Assembly: GCA_002435705.1 (NCBI GenBank)
Contig: DIVA01000052.1
Location: 62,001-126,000, forward strand
Length of the DNA stretch: 64,000 nucleotides
Direction: 5' to 3'
From: Bacteriovoracaceae bacterium UBA6144
Lineage (GTDB): Bacteria; Bdellovibrionota; Bacteriovoracia; Bacteriovoracales; Bacteriovoracaceae
Shown here: in pieces, positions 15,957-24,500 of the stretch
How positions within the stretch are numbered: position 1 is the first letter of the stretch
Layout: each line of letters starts with the position of its first letter
Notes under the pieces: model-generated
Databases searched by the model: none
What the model was told of the DNA's origin: nothing
The model's input: the letters and a program-made list of their open reading frames with translations, nothing else
Made by a program: the position numbers and the translations under genes

Positions 15957-16730
15957 TTAGTATTCGACCTTGATAAAAGCCAATTCTGGTTTGCAATTAA
16001 ATCGAATTGGCAAGATCGAGTTGCCGATTCCTCGACTCACATACATTCTCGCGCGTCCTTGTTCATACCAGCCCGAATCAAACTCACCTGTTCCCTCCGG
16101 AGTCCAGAGAGGACCGATCCAAGGAAGTCGAATCTGACCTCCGTGTGAGTGGCCAGCGAAAGCAAGATCGACTTTGTCGGAGATCTTTCTAAAAAGTGCA
16201 GGCGTGTGGAAGATGGAGATGACTTTCTTATCCTCTGGAATATCCTCCAAGACTGAAATGTCGGGGGATCCTGCGAGTTCATCATCAAGGCCTGCGAGCC
16301 AAATTGAATCATTGATCTTCAGAGTCTTGTTCGTAAGATCTTTGATTCCGAGCCGTAGGAAAATATCTTTGAGCTCTTTCACTGGCTCCCAGTATTCCCA
16401 GTTGCCTTGAACAAAATAGACTCCGAGCGGTGCTTTCAGTTGTGCGAGGACTTCCTCGTAACCTTTGGCGGTACCGCCGGGTGTGGCGATGTCTCCGGTA
16501 ATCACAATCATGTCTGGTTTCTTCTCTTTAATGGCAGCAATGAGTTTATGTTCTACGGCTCCCATACCCTTAGTGTGAAGGTCAGTGACGTGGGCTATTG
16601 TAAAGTGTCTTTTCTGGGAATCAATTGAGATGTGGTGATTGGTCGACTCGAGTTGATTCGGTTCGATGAATACGGCGTACCCGAAAAGAGAAATAGGAAA
16701 GAGGAGAAGACTCAATTTGAGGTATTTCAT
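15957..16730 (-). CDS. Calcineurin-like metallophosphoesterase, membrane-anchored
   Basis: A 257-residue enzyme with an N-terminal hydrophobic anchor (LKLSLLLFPISLFGYAVFI). The metal-binding motifs are in order: DLH (VTDLHTKG), GD (IVITGDIA), GNWEYW where GNHE is usual, H in IFHTPALF, and GHSHGGQ. This is the YkuE/YaeI-type phosphodiesterase family; those studied act on lipid or phosphodiester substrates such as UDP-2,3-diacylglucosamine. GNW in place of GNH leaves the Asn ligand but removes the adjacent His. Substrate not known. Confidence 0.85.
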   Translation of the reverse strand: MKYLKLSLLLFPISLFGYAVFIEPNQLESTNHHISIDSQKRHFTIAHVTDLHTKGMGAVEHKLIAAIKEKKPDMIVITGDIATPGGTAKGYEEVLAQLKAPLGVYFVQGNWEYWEPVKELKDIFLRLGIKDLTNKTLKINDSIWLAGLDDELAGSPDISVLEDIPEDKKVISIFHTPALFRKISDKVDLAFAGHSHGGQIRLPWIGPLWTPEGTGEFDSGWYEQGRARMYVSRGIGNSILPIRFNCKPELAFIKVEY

Positions 16731-16744
16731 GGTATCTTTAAATT

Positions 16745-17395
16745 ATGGAAAAGATTTTTAGAATTTACCAACTTAAAGATGAGGCGCTCCTCGATCTCTA
16801 CCGTCGGCTCGACAAGGACTTGCGCCCCATGCCTCGCAAGCCTGATGGAAGCATCGACCCTTATGGAATAGGCCTTGAAGGTAATGATGTCGATGCTATG
16901 AGACATGCGTTCATTAGCGGCGTATACACGCTTGATTATAATGCTTCTTTGTCAGAGCTTCTTGGTAGACTTCAGGAGTTTTCTACGCTCGATTCAAGTT
17001 CTACATCGGCACTTAGTGAGAACATGGATCTATGGAATAATGCCGTGGGAAGAGCTTATGGTAAGAGAGCTAAAAGCTGGGATGAGCTTTATCAAATGCT
17101 GATGAAAGCTTTGAAGGAGGGAGAATTGATTATACATCCATCGGATAAAAGAAAATACCGTGGAGAGAAATCTATCAAACGTCAGCCCAAATCTTTTGTG
17201 ATCAAAATTAGAGAGAACAAGACAGGAGCTAACACAGAGTTTTTAGATGTTCGAAAGAAACGAATGATGACTAAAGAGCAATTCATTGATGCCATACGAG
17301 CTGGGCGCTATCCAGGATACGCCGTGAGAAAACACCACGCTGGCGAATTCCCCTACTCGACCAGAGACAGATTTCAGTTCAATAATCTTGGATAG
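16745..17395 (+). CDS. DUF6973-like protein
   Basis: A 216-residue soluble protein with no signal peptide. It carries the pair of motifs NDVDAMRHAFISGVYT and ENMDLWNNAVGRAYG, which I recognise from DUF6973 (RHA ... MDLxNNxxGR). These are found in many short bacterial proteins and in some toxin-like C-termini. The basic C-terminal half (HPSDKRKYRGEKSIKRQPKS) has no known domain. It is divergent from the phosphodiesterase with a 14-base gap, and next to a TA module. A toxin role is possible but unsupported. Confidence 0.6.
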   Translation: MEKIFRIYQLKDEALLDLYRRLDKDLRPMPRKPDGSIDPYGIGLEGNDVDAMRHAFISGVYTLDYNASLSELLGRLQEFSTLDSSSTSALSENMDLWNNAVGRAYGKRAKSWDELYQMLMKALKEGELIIHPSDKRKYRGEKSIKRQPKSFVIKIRENKTGANTEFLDVRKKRMMTKEQFIDAIRAGRYPGYAVRKHHAGEFPYSTRDRFQFNNLG

Positions 17396-17438
17396 TATGA
17401 GTCGTATTGATCACGGCCTCGATATCGTTCTCATATTT

Positions 17439-17729
17439 TCAAGCGACTGATTCTGCCGAGTTCCAGTCTGCAAAAGCCAAAAGCCCTGGATGCACATTCA
17501 ACGCAGAGGCCAGAGTTTTTGCTCGATCGATTCCCATAGTGATTCGGTCATTCTCAAGTGAAGATATTGTCGCCTGTTTGAGACCTGTTAACTCGGCTAA
17601 TTCATTTTGGGATAGACCATTGAGTTCACGGTAAATTTTGAGGGCCTTTCCCGGGGTTAGGTCGCCGTATTTTTTATCGGAAAGGAACTGTTCTTTGAGA
17701 GCATTTTTGACAATATTGCCGAGTTTCAT
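17439..17729 (-). CDS. HTH (Xre/HigA-like) antitoxin
   Basis: A 96-residue protein with a clear Xre helix-turn-helix: LTPGKALKIYRELNGLSQNE then LAELTGLKQATISSLENDRI. It follows the toxin gene with a four-base overlap, giving toxin-antitoxin order as in higBA. It is expected to neutralise the toxin and repress the pair. The C-terminus ends in FADWNSAESVA, probably the toxin contact. Confidence 0.87.
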   Translation of the reverse strand: MKLGNIVKNALKEQFLSDKKYGDLTPGKALKIYRELNGLSQNELAELTGLKQATISSLENDRITMGIDRAKTLASALNVHPGLLAFADWNSAESVA

Positions 17730-18010
17730 AATTTTCTCCTGTAGTCATGAGGGGTGACCTCAAGAACAAAGATTTTTACTTCTCTATCCGATACAAAATA
17801 AATAACTCTCCACTGGGTGTTGAGTGAGGATGATCTCGCACCTTCCCAGTCGCCTTTAAGAGAGTGATCCCGATAGCCATTAATCGCTTTTAGACCAGTA
17901 ACGCCCTGAAGTTGAATAACATTTTTCCACGCATCAAAGGCATTTCTTATTTCGAGTGGGGCTTTTTTTAAGGCTTTGTCAGCTGATTTCGCAATCTGGA
18001 TCGTCCACAT
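17726..18010 (-). CDS. RelE/YafQ-like toxin
   Basis: A 94-residue toxin of the RelE superfamily. Diagnostic parts are KSADKALKKAPLEIRNAF, GYRDHSLKGDWEGARSSSLN, WRVIYFVSD and VLEVTPHDYRRKL; the basic and His residues at the end belong to the usual RNase surface. It is first in the pair with the HTH antitoxin. Upstream, 18019-18040 holds a CTTATAAG palindrome and two AGTAAT repeats that may form the operator. Repeat copy D begins about 60 bases upstream. Confidence 0.87.
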   Translation of the reverse strand: MWTIQIAKSADKALKKAPLEIRNAFDAWKNVIQLQGVTGLKAINGYRDHSLKGDWEGARSSSLNTQWRVIYFVSDREVKIFVLEVTPHDYRRKL

Positions 18011-18073
18011 AGCCTAATAGTAATATATCTTATAAGTAATGTCAATGTTGTCACTTGGTTACCTTGTAAGATG

Positions 18074-18227
18074 TTCCGACTTTTCCGACTGTACCCATGA
18101 AATGATCTGAAAACAAGTTATATGGGGTGAAATGATGATGTTCGCCTGATACTAGTTTTCATTCACAAACAATTGAAATGCCTGTGATTTGTGTTGTCCC
18201 CGAAGTTAGATCGGGTAGTTCGGGCAT
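18074..18227 (+). repeat. Structured intergenic repeat, copy D
   Basis: Near-identical partner of copy B, in direct orientation 5.56 kb away. It has the same CCGAC repeats, CATGAAA/GTGAAA repeats and CACAAA...TTTGTG pairing. ATGC 18178-18181 can pair with GCAT 18224-18227, and CCGAA 18200-18204 with TTCGG 18219-18223. The conserved core AGATCGGGTAGTTCGGG ends the element. It lies between a TA module and the 18248 gene. Confidence 0.8.
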
Positions 18228-18247
18228 AGTTTAACTCTGTAGTGGAA

Positions 18248-18874
18248 TCATCTCTTCTTAAAAAGACTTCCAAGATCGGTAAAACTGATGCTCACACTTC
18301 CCACCGCGCCACCGGCATAGGTGGCAAAAGCATCAGCCGCACTAGGATGACCAAATCCTTGGCGATCTCTTACTTCTTTGGCGGTGCCAATTAAAACGGC
18401 TGCTCCAAAGCCGATTAGGCTTGAGACAAGTTTTCTGTGTTTCATGTCTTTGGGCAACATCAATTGCATGGCTCCCGAAACAGTCGTGGAAATAACAAAT
18501 CCAGCAAACACGTGTTGGAGTTTATCATTTTTTGATTTGTAGACCCCATAGCCCGCAAGAGCTGTGGCCGCGAGGTTAGCTGCAAACATTGATTTTTCAA
18601 GATTAAGATTGAGGGGGGCCGTATTTTGGTTAAAACAGTCAACAGCGGCAGGGCGATGAGTTGTAGGGCGGTGAGGTCTTAAAGTAGCGAGGTCATAGGA
18701 TAAAAATTTTTCACCATTTATTTCTAATTCTTTGGGATTTTCTAATTGATAACTACCCGCTTGAATACCCTCTGATTCGACTCGTTCTCCGAGCTCAGGA
18801 TCTTCATGCACATCGGTCTGAGCAAAGAGAGGTGAGCTCATTAAAACTAAAAAGAATATGAATATTTTTGGCAT
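18248..18874 (-). CDS. Exported protein with YfiM/DUF2279-like C-terminus
   Basis: A 208-residue protein with a signal peptide (KIFIFFLVLMSSPLFAQ). Residues 20-85 are acidic and low in structure, including RPHRPTTHRPAA. The second half has NDKLQHVFAGFVIS, two glycine-rich hydrophobic stretches, and IGTAKEVRDRQGFGHPSAAD before AFATYAGGAVG. This DKxxH ... GxxKEVxDxx ... Dxxxxxx(A/G)G pattern is that of YfiM/DUF2279-type proteins. Probably a membrane-associated envelope protein; role unknown. Confidence 0.65.
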   Translation of the reverse strand: MPKIFIFFLVLMSSPLFAQTDVHEDPELGERVESEGIQAGSYQLENPKELEINGEKFLSYDLATLRPHRPTTHRPAAVDCFNQNTAPLNLNLEKSMFAANLAATALAGYGVYKSKNDKLQHVFAGFVISTTVSGAMQLMLPKDMKHRKLVSSLIGFGAAVLIGTAKEVRDRQGFGHPSAADAFATYAGGAVGSVSISFTDLGSLFKKR

Positions 18875-18954
18875 ATACCTTCATTATAGTCAGCTTGAGA
18901 ATTCGAAGCGATATATCGGACCACTAGGGTAAAAATTACTCACTGGCCCATTGA

Positions 18955-19170
18955 TTATGATGGCGGATGCTCTTTCATAAAGAGATAGAGGCTTTCCACT
19001 TTGGCTCTTGCCCATGGCGTTTTTCTTAAAAAGGTGAGACTTGATTTGATGCTTGGATCATGCGTAAAGCATCTAATGGTGATCATTTCTCCCAATCTCT
19101 CCCACCCGTAAAAAGCCACGAGTTCATTGAGAATTGTTTCTAGTGTTTTGCCATGAAGTGGATCTTTCAT
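18955..19170 (-). CDS. VF530-type DNA-binding protein (DUF2132)
   Basis: A 71-residue protein matching the VF530/DUF2132 family almost along its whole length: DPLHGKTLETILNELVAFYG, ITIRCFTHDPSIKSSLTFLR, then KTPWARAKVESLYL. Family members are compact double-stranded DNA-binding proteins of unknown cellular role. The gene stands alone between a convergent-looking exported protein gene and csbD. Confidence 0.92.
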   Translation of the reverse strand: MKDPLHGKTLETILNELVAFYGWERLGEMITIRCFTHDPSIKSSLTFLRKTPWARAKVESLYLFMKEHPPS

Positions 19171-19332
19171 AGATCTAATTTTCGTTCAGGTTGAAGGTCC
19201 ATGTAAAGATAAAGTGAGCTGACGCAAATGGAGGAATAGACACAAAAGATGTATACGGCGGTCAAGATTTAAAAGCTTAAGTTGATTAAATTGGGCTCCT
19301 TAGTAATGCATTTAAAATTCCTGGAGGCGCTC

Positions 19333-19533
19333 ATGAATTCAGACAAAATCAAAGGTCAGTGGAAACAAGTTATCGGCGATATCAAAAAACGGTGGGGCAA
19401 GCTCACTGACGATGATCTTATCAAAGCCGAAGGCAACACGGACATCTTAGCGGGTATTGTGCAAGAGCGCTATGGTCAGAGAAAAGAAGATGCAAATGAC
19501 GAGGTAAAAGCATTTTTTAAAAATCTCAAATAA
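19333..19533 (+). CDS. CsbD-family stress protein
   Basis: The start is ATG 19333, preceded by CTGGAGGCGCTC; the open frame runs further upstream without support. The 66-residue product fits CsbD (PF05532): MNSDKIKGQWKQVIGDIKKR, GKLTDDDLIKAEGNTDILAG and IVQERYGQRKEDANDEVKAF. CsbD proteins are small, acidic-basic helical proteins induced by general stress. A hairpin at 19540-19572 follows directly. Confidence 0.92.
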   Translation: MNSDKIKGQWKQVIGDIKKRWGKLTDDDLIKAEGNTDILAGIVQERYGQRKEDANDEVKAFFKNLK

Positions 19534-19539
19534 AAGATC

Positions 19540-19572
19540 GAAAGAGGTGGCCCATTGATGGTCACCCCTTTC
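19540..19572 (+). terminator. Hairpin after csbD, possible terminator or attenuator
   Basis: GAAAG 19540-19544 pairs with CTTTC 19568-19572, and GGTGG with TCACC plus CCAT with ATGG inside it, forming a near-continuous stem. No T-run follows, so it may instead protect the csbD mRNA end or allow reduced read-through into the small ORF at 19585. Confidence 0.4.
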
Positions 19573-19584
19573 TCAGGAGATTAT

Positions 19585-19692
19585 ATGACGAAGGTGAATT
19601 TCAGCGTGTTTATCATCTCTTTTTTAGTCTTTGCCATTTTTCAAGTGATCAATGGAGAGCAGATTCTAGGCCCGATAACTTTTGGGCGTTAG
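19585..19692 (+). CDS. Possible 35-residue membrane peptide
   Basis: An ORF of 35 residues at ATG 19585 with a strong AGGAGA site seven bases upstream. The sequence MTKVNFSVFIISFLVFAIFQ is one hydrophobic helix, then a short polar tail ending in TFGR. It is 52 bases after csbD and may be cotranscribed. The ribosome-binding site and single helix support it; there is no family to confirm it. Confidence 0.45.
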   Translation: MTKVNFSVFIISFLVFAIFQVINGEQILGPITFGR

Positions 19693-19694
19693 GA

Positions 19695-20384
19695 CTAAAG
19701 CGGCGTTGGTGAAAACTTGTAGCCCATGCGATGGATTGACTCGATTAAGAGCGAGGCTGATCCCATTTTCTTTCTCAGTTTACTCACGTGAGTGTCGACT
19801 GAGCGGTGGGAGACATGAATATTTTGACCCCAGACAAATTTGAGTATGTCTTCTCGCATAATGACTTCTCCGATACGACTTGAAAGGTAGAGAAGAATTT
19901 TAAATTCCAAACTCGTCAGATCGATTCGGACCCATTTGCCCTTCTCGATCACATTGACCGCCTGGCTTAGCTTGTTAATTTGAATCTCTCTCCATTCCAG
20001 GGTGTCAGATAAAGTTGTGCGTGCTTTATTTTTTTGTAAGCAAGACTGGATGCGAACACCTAACTCCTGTGGGCAGATTGGTTTTGTGATGTAGTGGTCT
20101 GCACCAGCTGAAAAACCTTGCATCTTATTTGATAAGTCGGAGTGACCTGTGAGGATGAAGATGGGTGTCGTGGGAGTTCTCTCATGCACATGCCTGCACA
20201 AATCCATGCCGCTTCCATCGGGCAGTCCAAGATCAATGATGAAAAGATCAAAGTTCTTTTCAATAATCATCTTTTGAGCTTGAGTCAGAGATTGTGCCCA
20301 ATGAACGTGAGTCTGTGGGACAACTGATCGCAGAACTATTTGATGGATCTCTATACAGTCTTCTACCAACAGGATTTCTGTCAT
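19695..20384 (-). CDS. OmpR-family response regulator
   Basis: A 229-residue two-domain regulator. The receiver holds the acidic pair ED at 8-9, phospho-acceptor Asp51 (FIIDLGLPDGSG), and Lys in YITKPICP. The C-terminal winged helix has DLTSLEFKILLYLSSRIGEV, SHRSVDTHVSKLRKKMG and ESIHRMGYKF. No cognate histidine kinase is adjacent. Instead, an HPt protein is encoded divergently 81 bases away, suggesting a phosphorelay. Targets unknown. Confidence 0.9.
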   Translation of the reverse strand: MTEILLVEDCIEIHQIVLRSVVPQTHVHWAQSLTQAQKMIIEKNFDLFIIDLGLPDGSGMDLCRHVHERTPTTPIFILTGHSDLSNKMQGFSAGADHYITKPICPQELGVRIQSCLQKNKARTTLSDTLEWREIQINKLSQAVNVIEKGKWVRIDLTSLEFKILLYLSSRIGEVIMREDILKFVWGQNIHVSHRSVDTHVSKLRKKMGSASLLIESIHRMGYKFSPTPL

Positions 20385-20465
20385 TACGATCCTAATTGAA
20401 AATGATTCACTACAAAGAGAAGCTTAGTGCTAGTGTAGCTCATAAGATTCATCAAAGGTCCATTA

Positions 20466-20780
20466 ATGAAAGTCTATGACCCGAAAACAGAAATTGCACT
20501 TTCGGGGCTTGAGGAGTTTTTCGAAAGCTTCATGCAGTCCCGTCTGCACGAGTTGGATCTCTTGAATCTTGCTCTCGATACACTAGATTATAGCACTGTT
20601 CTACGATTAGCACATCAGTGGAGAGGTTTTAGTGTTCCTTATGGTTTTGGCAAGCTTGAGTCTTTCGCCATCCAGCTTGAAAGTGGTGCTCACGCTCAGA
20701 ACTCCGAGCAGTGTAGAGTGATCTTAGGTGAGATCACTCACTATTTGCAGCATAAGAAATCTTCATCTGGTCAGCTCTAG
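20466..20780 (+). CDS. Stand-alone histidine phosphotransfer (HPt) protein
   Basis: A 104-residue helical protein with the HPt motif RLAHQWRGFSVPYGFGKLE, where His50 is the phospho-acceptor and the GFGKLE turn packs below it. The length equals one HPt domain. It is divergent from the OmpR-type regulator at 19695 and could pass phosphate to it from a hybrid kinase elsewhere. Its last 18 bases overlap convergently with the DUF2383 gene. Confidence 0.83.
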   Translation: MKVYDPKTEIALSGLEEFFESFMQSRLHELDLLNLALDTLDYSTVLRLAHQWRGFSVPYGFGKLESFAIQLESGAHAQNSEQCRVILGEITHYLQHKKSSSGQL

Positions 20781-21248
20781 TGCGTGAGATGACATTCTTT
20801 CTAGTCGCTTAAGATGTGATTCATGAGCGGGAAGGAGAATGGTTTTTATATAAGATTTTTGAGAGGCGGTGATCGAGCTGTTGTTTAAAAGATTCTTATA
20901 GTTGTTTGTCTCAGATAACTCTGCGTCCTTGAGTTTATCAATCGCATGAGTGACCTTTTCGATTTTTGTCTTAGACAAGATGGCCTTGATTACTTTCGAC
21001 CAGGCTGAGCTCGATTGGCTTAAATGTAGTTGCGGCGAACGAATCTGGCTTTTCCAGTAAAGGACAGCATCCTCATGGTCATGCATGAGTTGTTCGAGTT
21101 TCCATGTTTCTGAGCTGCCCTCTAACACGGAGATGACTTCACGATAGGTTTCTGTGGCCGCTATTTCGCATGATAAAATTTTATGAACTTCTGCGCACTC
21201 ATCATGGGTGTCGCTGATTTCGATTGCCGATATTTCTTTATAGCTCAT
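20763..21248 (-). CDS. DUF2383 / ferritin-like four-helix protein
   Basis: A 161-residue, nearly all-helical protein. EIAATETYREVISVLEG, QLMHDHEDAVLYWKSQI and DAELSETNNYKNLL are spaced like the DUF2383 (PA2169-type) family, a ferritin-like four-helix bundle. Conserved Glu and His (ETYRE, HDHE, HESHLKRLE) could bind metal. Function in the family is unclear, with stress roles suggested. The 3' end overlaps the HPt gene by 18 bases in convergent orientation, so the two could interfere with each other. Confidence 0.75.
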   Translation of the reverse strand: MSYKEISAIEISDTHDECAEVHKILSCEIAATETYREVISVLEGSSETWKLEQLMHDHEDAVLYWKSQIRSPQLHLSQSSSAWSKVIKAILSKTKIEKVTHAIDKLKDAELSETNNYKNLLNNSSITASQKSYIKTILLPAHESHLKRLERMSSHALELTR

Positions 21249-21510
21249 AAATCCTCCGTGTTTTATTTCTTCTTTTTATCTTACGAGGAGGCGTGGTCGG
21301 ATTCTTGAAGGGGAGGAGTAGTAAGCTTGTAGTCAGTTACACAGGCCTGCCTCAAAGCCTCGGCAGTGCGGAGCCTTAAGCTTGTCTTAATACTCTCTTA
21401 AGAGCAGAAAATCTTTGAGTTTTAGGAGTACTGGGGCAGTTTAGTCAGTGTGTTTAGTAAAATGATCCTAAGACCGATAAAAGAGTGAAGCTTTTTACAC
21501 AAGTAGGTTC

Positions 21511-24500
21511 ATGCGCTTTATCCTGCTCTTACTCATTCTGGCCCTCTTGGCTTCCTGTTCTCAAGGATCGAAGACGCAGGCGAAGTTTGCCCTCACTCTT
21601 GGTGCGGTGGCGGGCTCCATCGCGCAGCCCGGTGGGCTCATGATCTACGGGCACGATAAATTAAAAGCAAAAGTTTTCGGCCAAGCTCTCACATCTTCGT
21701 CTCAGTCCATGCAGCTCGACAACGGAGAGTGGACTTTCTACGCCATCGGGTGGCAAGGTCCACAGCAGATGGCGGGTCAGGTTCGATGTGCTCAAGCGAG
21801 TGCGAACCTCACCGGTGAAGACGTTACGGTCAATCTCACACTCACCACTGCCAAATGTAATACTTTGCCTTTCACTGCCTCAGGCTACTTCGCGAGCACC
21901 GGTCAGGTGCAAAACTTAAGCTTCGTCACGTGTAGTGACCTCGTCGGTGTGACGGCCGGGGGCGACTGCACGAGTACGCAAGGAGGCCACGGCTCCGTGA
22001 GAGTGAGTCTTGTTAACTACACTGGCAGCTCGAGTGGCAGTGTGAGTGGGGGAGAAGAACTCTTTTCCTGTCAAGCCCTGGCGCCCGGAGGCGTCGTCAC
22101 TGCCACAATCTTAAATCTTCCCGTCGGCGGCCCGGACTTTTCTCTTCCAACCAAGATCAAGGCTTTCGCTTCCAGTGACTGTAGCGGAACTGCTGGCAAC
22201 GAGTTCGTGTTTGCAAATGGTCTCATCAACGGTGCCGCAAGCGCCGGCACGCAGGCGCTGTACGACAACGGGGACACCACGAAGCTTTTCCTTCTAAGTG
22301 ATCTTCCTCTGAGCACTCCAACCTCAGTTTCCATCTCTTCTTCCTCTCCGGCGAATTCTCTCACCACCGGTTTGTTTGTCAGTGGCGTAAACAACGGCGC
22401 GCTGGTGAAAATCTACAACGACGCCGGCTGTACGAATCTCTTGGGAAGCAGCACCGCATCTGGGACCACCATCGGCATCAACGTCACTTCTGTGGCTGAG
22501 GGGAGCTACCAGTTCTACGCCACTCAAGAAACCTCCATAACCAACACTTCCTCGTGCAGCTCAGGCTCAGCGTTGCACATGATCGACACTGCACCACCTG
22601 TCATCACCACACCGGTGTGGACTGGCCCCGCGATCTCAAACTCGACAACACAAACACTCAACTGGTCGATGATCGAAGCCAATGGCTATTCGCTCACGCG
22701 TGTGCATGTGTACTCGGATGCGAGCTGTACAACTGAATTGTTTAACAATGTGATTACCACAGGAGCCGAGACTCACACCCTCACCGGTCTCTCTTCCCAG
22801 GGCTACTACGCCAAGATCGTGGCGCAAGATAATGTGCTCAACATCGGGGAGTCGGGCTGCTCGAGCCTCAAGACCGTCGACACGCTGGGGCCGAGTAATG
22901 CGACCGCGCTCGCTTGGTCGGTAAGCTCTCCCACGAGCCTCGCAGGCCCGCTGGCAGTGACTTGGGTGAAATCAATCAGTGCAGACCTCGCTACCCAAAA
23001 CGTCGTCTTTCATACTGATGGTACTTGCACCAGCTATCAAGGTGCGGCTGGGGTCAGCTCCAGTGCGCAAACCTATAACATCAGCGTTCCGACAGAAGGC
23101 ACCTACAGCTTCTATATAATATCGATCGATCTTGCTGGTAACCAGGCCGCGAGTCCCTGCTCGGGCCCCATGGTGGTGGATAGAACCATCACCGCACCGA
23201 CGATCACGCGGGTGACTTCGTCGCCGGGCACAGTCACAACCCCTACTTTTTCATTCTCAGGCCTTGAAGCGGGGAGCACTGTGCAGATTTATATCAGCTC
23301 TGCCTCCTGTACAACAAACCTCATGGTGACAGAAGTGGCAGCTAGCTCCTCTCACGTCACTCTCGCGGGAAGTTTTACTTTACCCCTTGCAGTTGAAGGA
23401 GATTTCAGCTTTTACGGACGAGCGACGGATCCTGCCGGCAACGTCTCTGCTTGTATGCCGGCCGGTGTGTACGGATTTCGATCGGCCTCTGCTCCAGCAG
23501 CACCCTTCATCAGGGGTGTGATCGGTGGCTCGGATTCTATTCTTGATAACATCATTAATAACACGACGCCTACTATCTCTTGGCAGGCGAGTACGGCGTT
23601 TCTTCCGACTTATAATATCGTGATCCGCAACGACGCTGACACTGCAGATATTTGTCCTCTGCAAACCACCACTGGGTTGAGCTACAATTTTTCTTCCTGC
23701 ACGCTCACTGTGGGGATGAGTTACATCGCAAAACTTTACGTGACCGACGACCTCTCACGCAGCTCTCCGACGACTTCGCTAAAGTTCACCTATCGCTGGT
23801 CTATGGTGTCACCAGGATCCCCTCCATCCAATCGCTATGAGCACTCTGCGGTGTGGACTGGAGACGAATTAATCATCTGGGGTGGTCGCAACGGGGGAAC
23901 TTATCTTGGAGACGGGGCTTCCTACGACCCGAGCGTAGGGGTGTGGAGCACGATCGCATCTGCGGGGATCGCTGGGAGAGTAGACCACGCGGCTGTCTGG
24001 TGTGATAACACGATGGTCATCTGGGGCGGATCTGCTCCGGGTAACACTTACTACAATACTGGCTCGGTCTATATTCCTGGCTCTAACACTTGGGTGGCGA
24101 TGAGTACTTCACCGCTCACAGCTCGCTCTAACATGGTAGCTGTATGCTACAATAATCTCGTCTATTTCTGGGGCGGCATGGTTGATACCGGTTCAACTGT
24201 GTACTTCGGCGATGGGGCCGTCTTTGATCCCTCGAGTAACACTTGGACTACATTTCCTGTTTCCAGTGGGCCAGCTCCCTCCATTCGATCGCGCACAGCT
24301 CATGGAGTGATCGGTGATAAACTTGTGGTCTGGGGTGGAACGGGGCCTTCGGCACTTTCTACTGGTGGAGTTTATAACTTCAGCACTCAAGCCTGGAGCA
24401 CCATGAGCACCACGGGTGCACCAGCCGCAAGATTTCGCATGGGCTATGTGGCCAGTGATACCGAGCTCTATGTCTACGGCGGGATCGGAATTGGTTCTGT

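Noticed and set aside
2605..18227. Integron with attC sites formed by repeats A-D
   Set aside because: Same orientation, covarying pairing and TA cassettes suggested attC, but the conserved part is internal, no GTTRRRY/RYYYAAC ends are present, gene orientations are mixed, the whole kdp operon lies between A and B, and no integrase is visible.
12517..18227. CRISPR array
   Set aside because: The repeats are kilobases apart and about 154 bases long, with genes between them and no cas genes.
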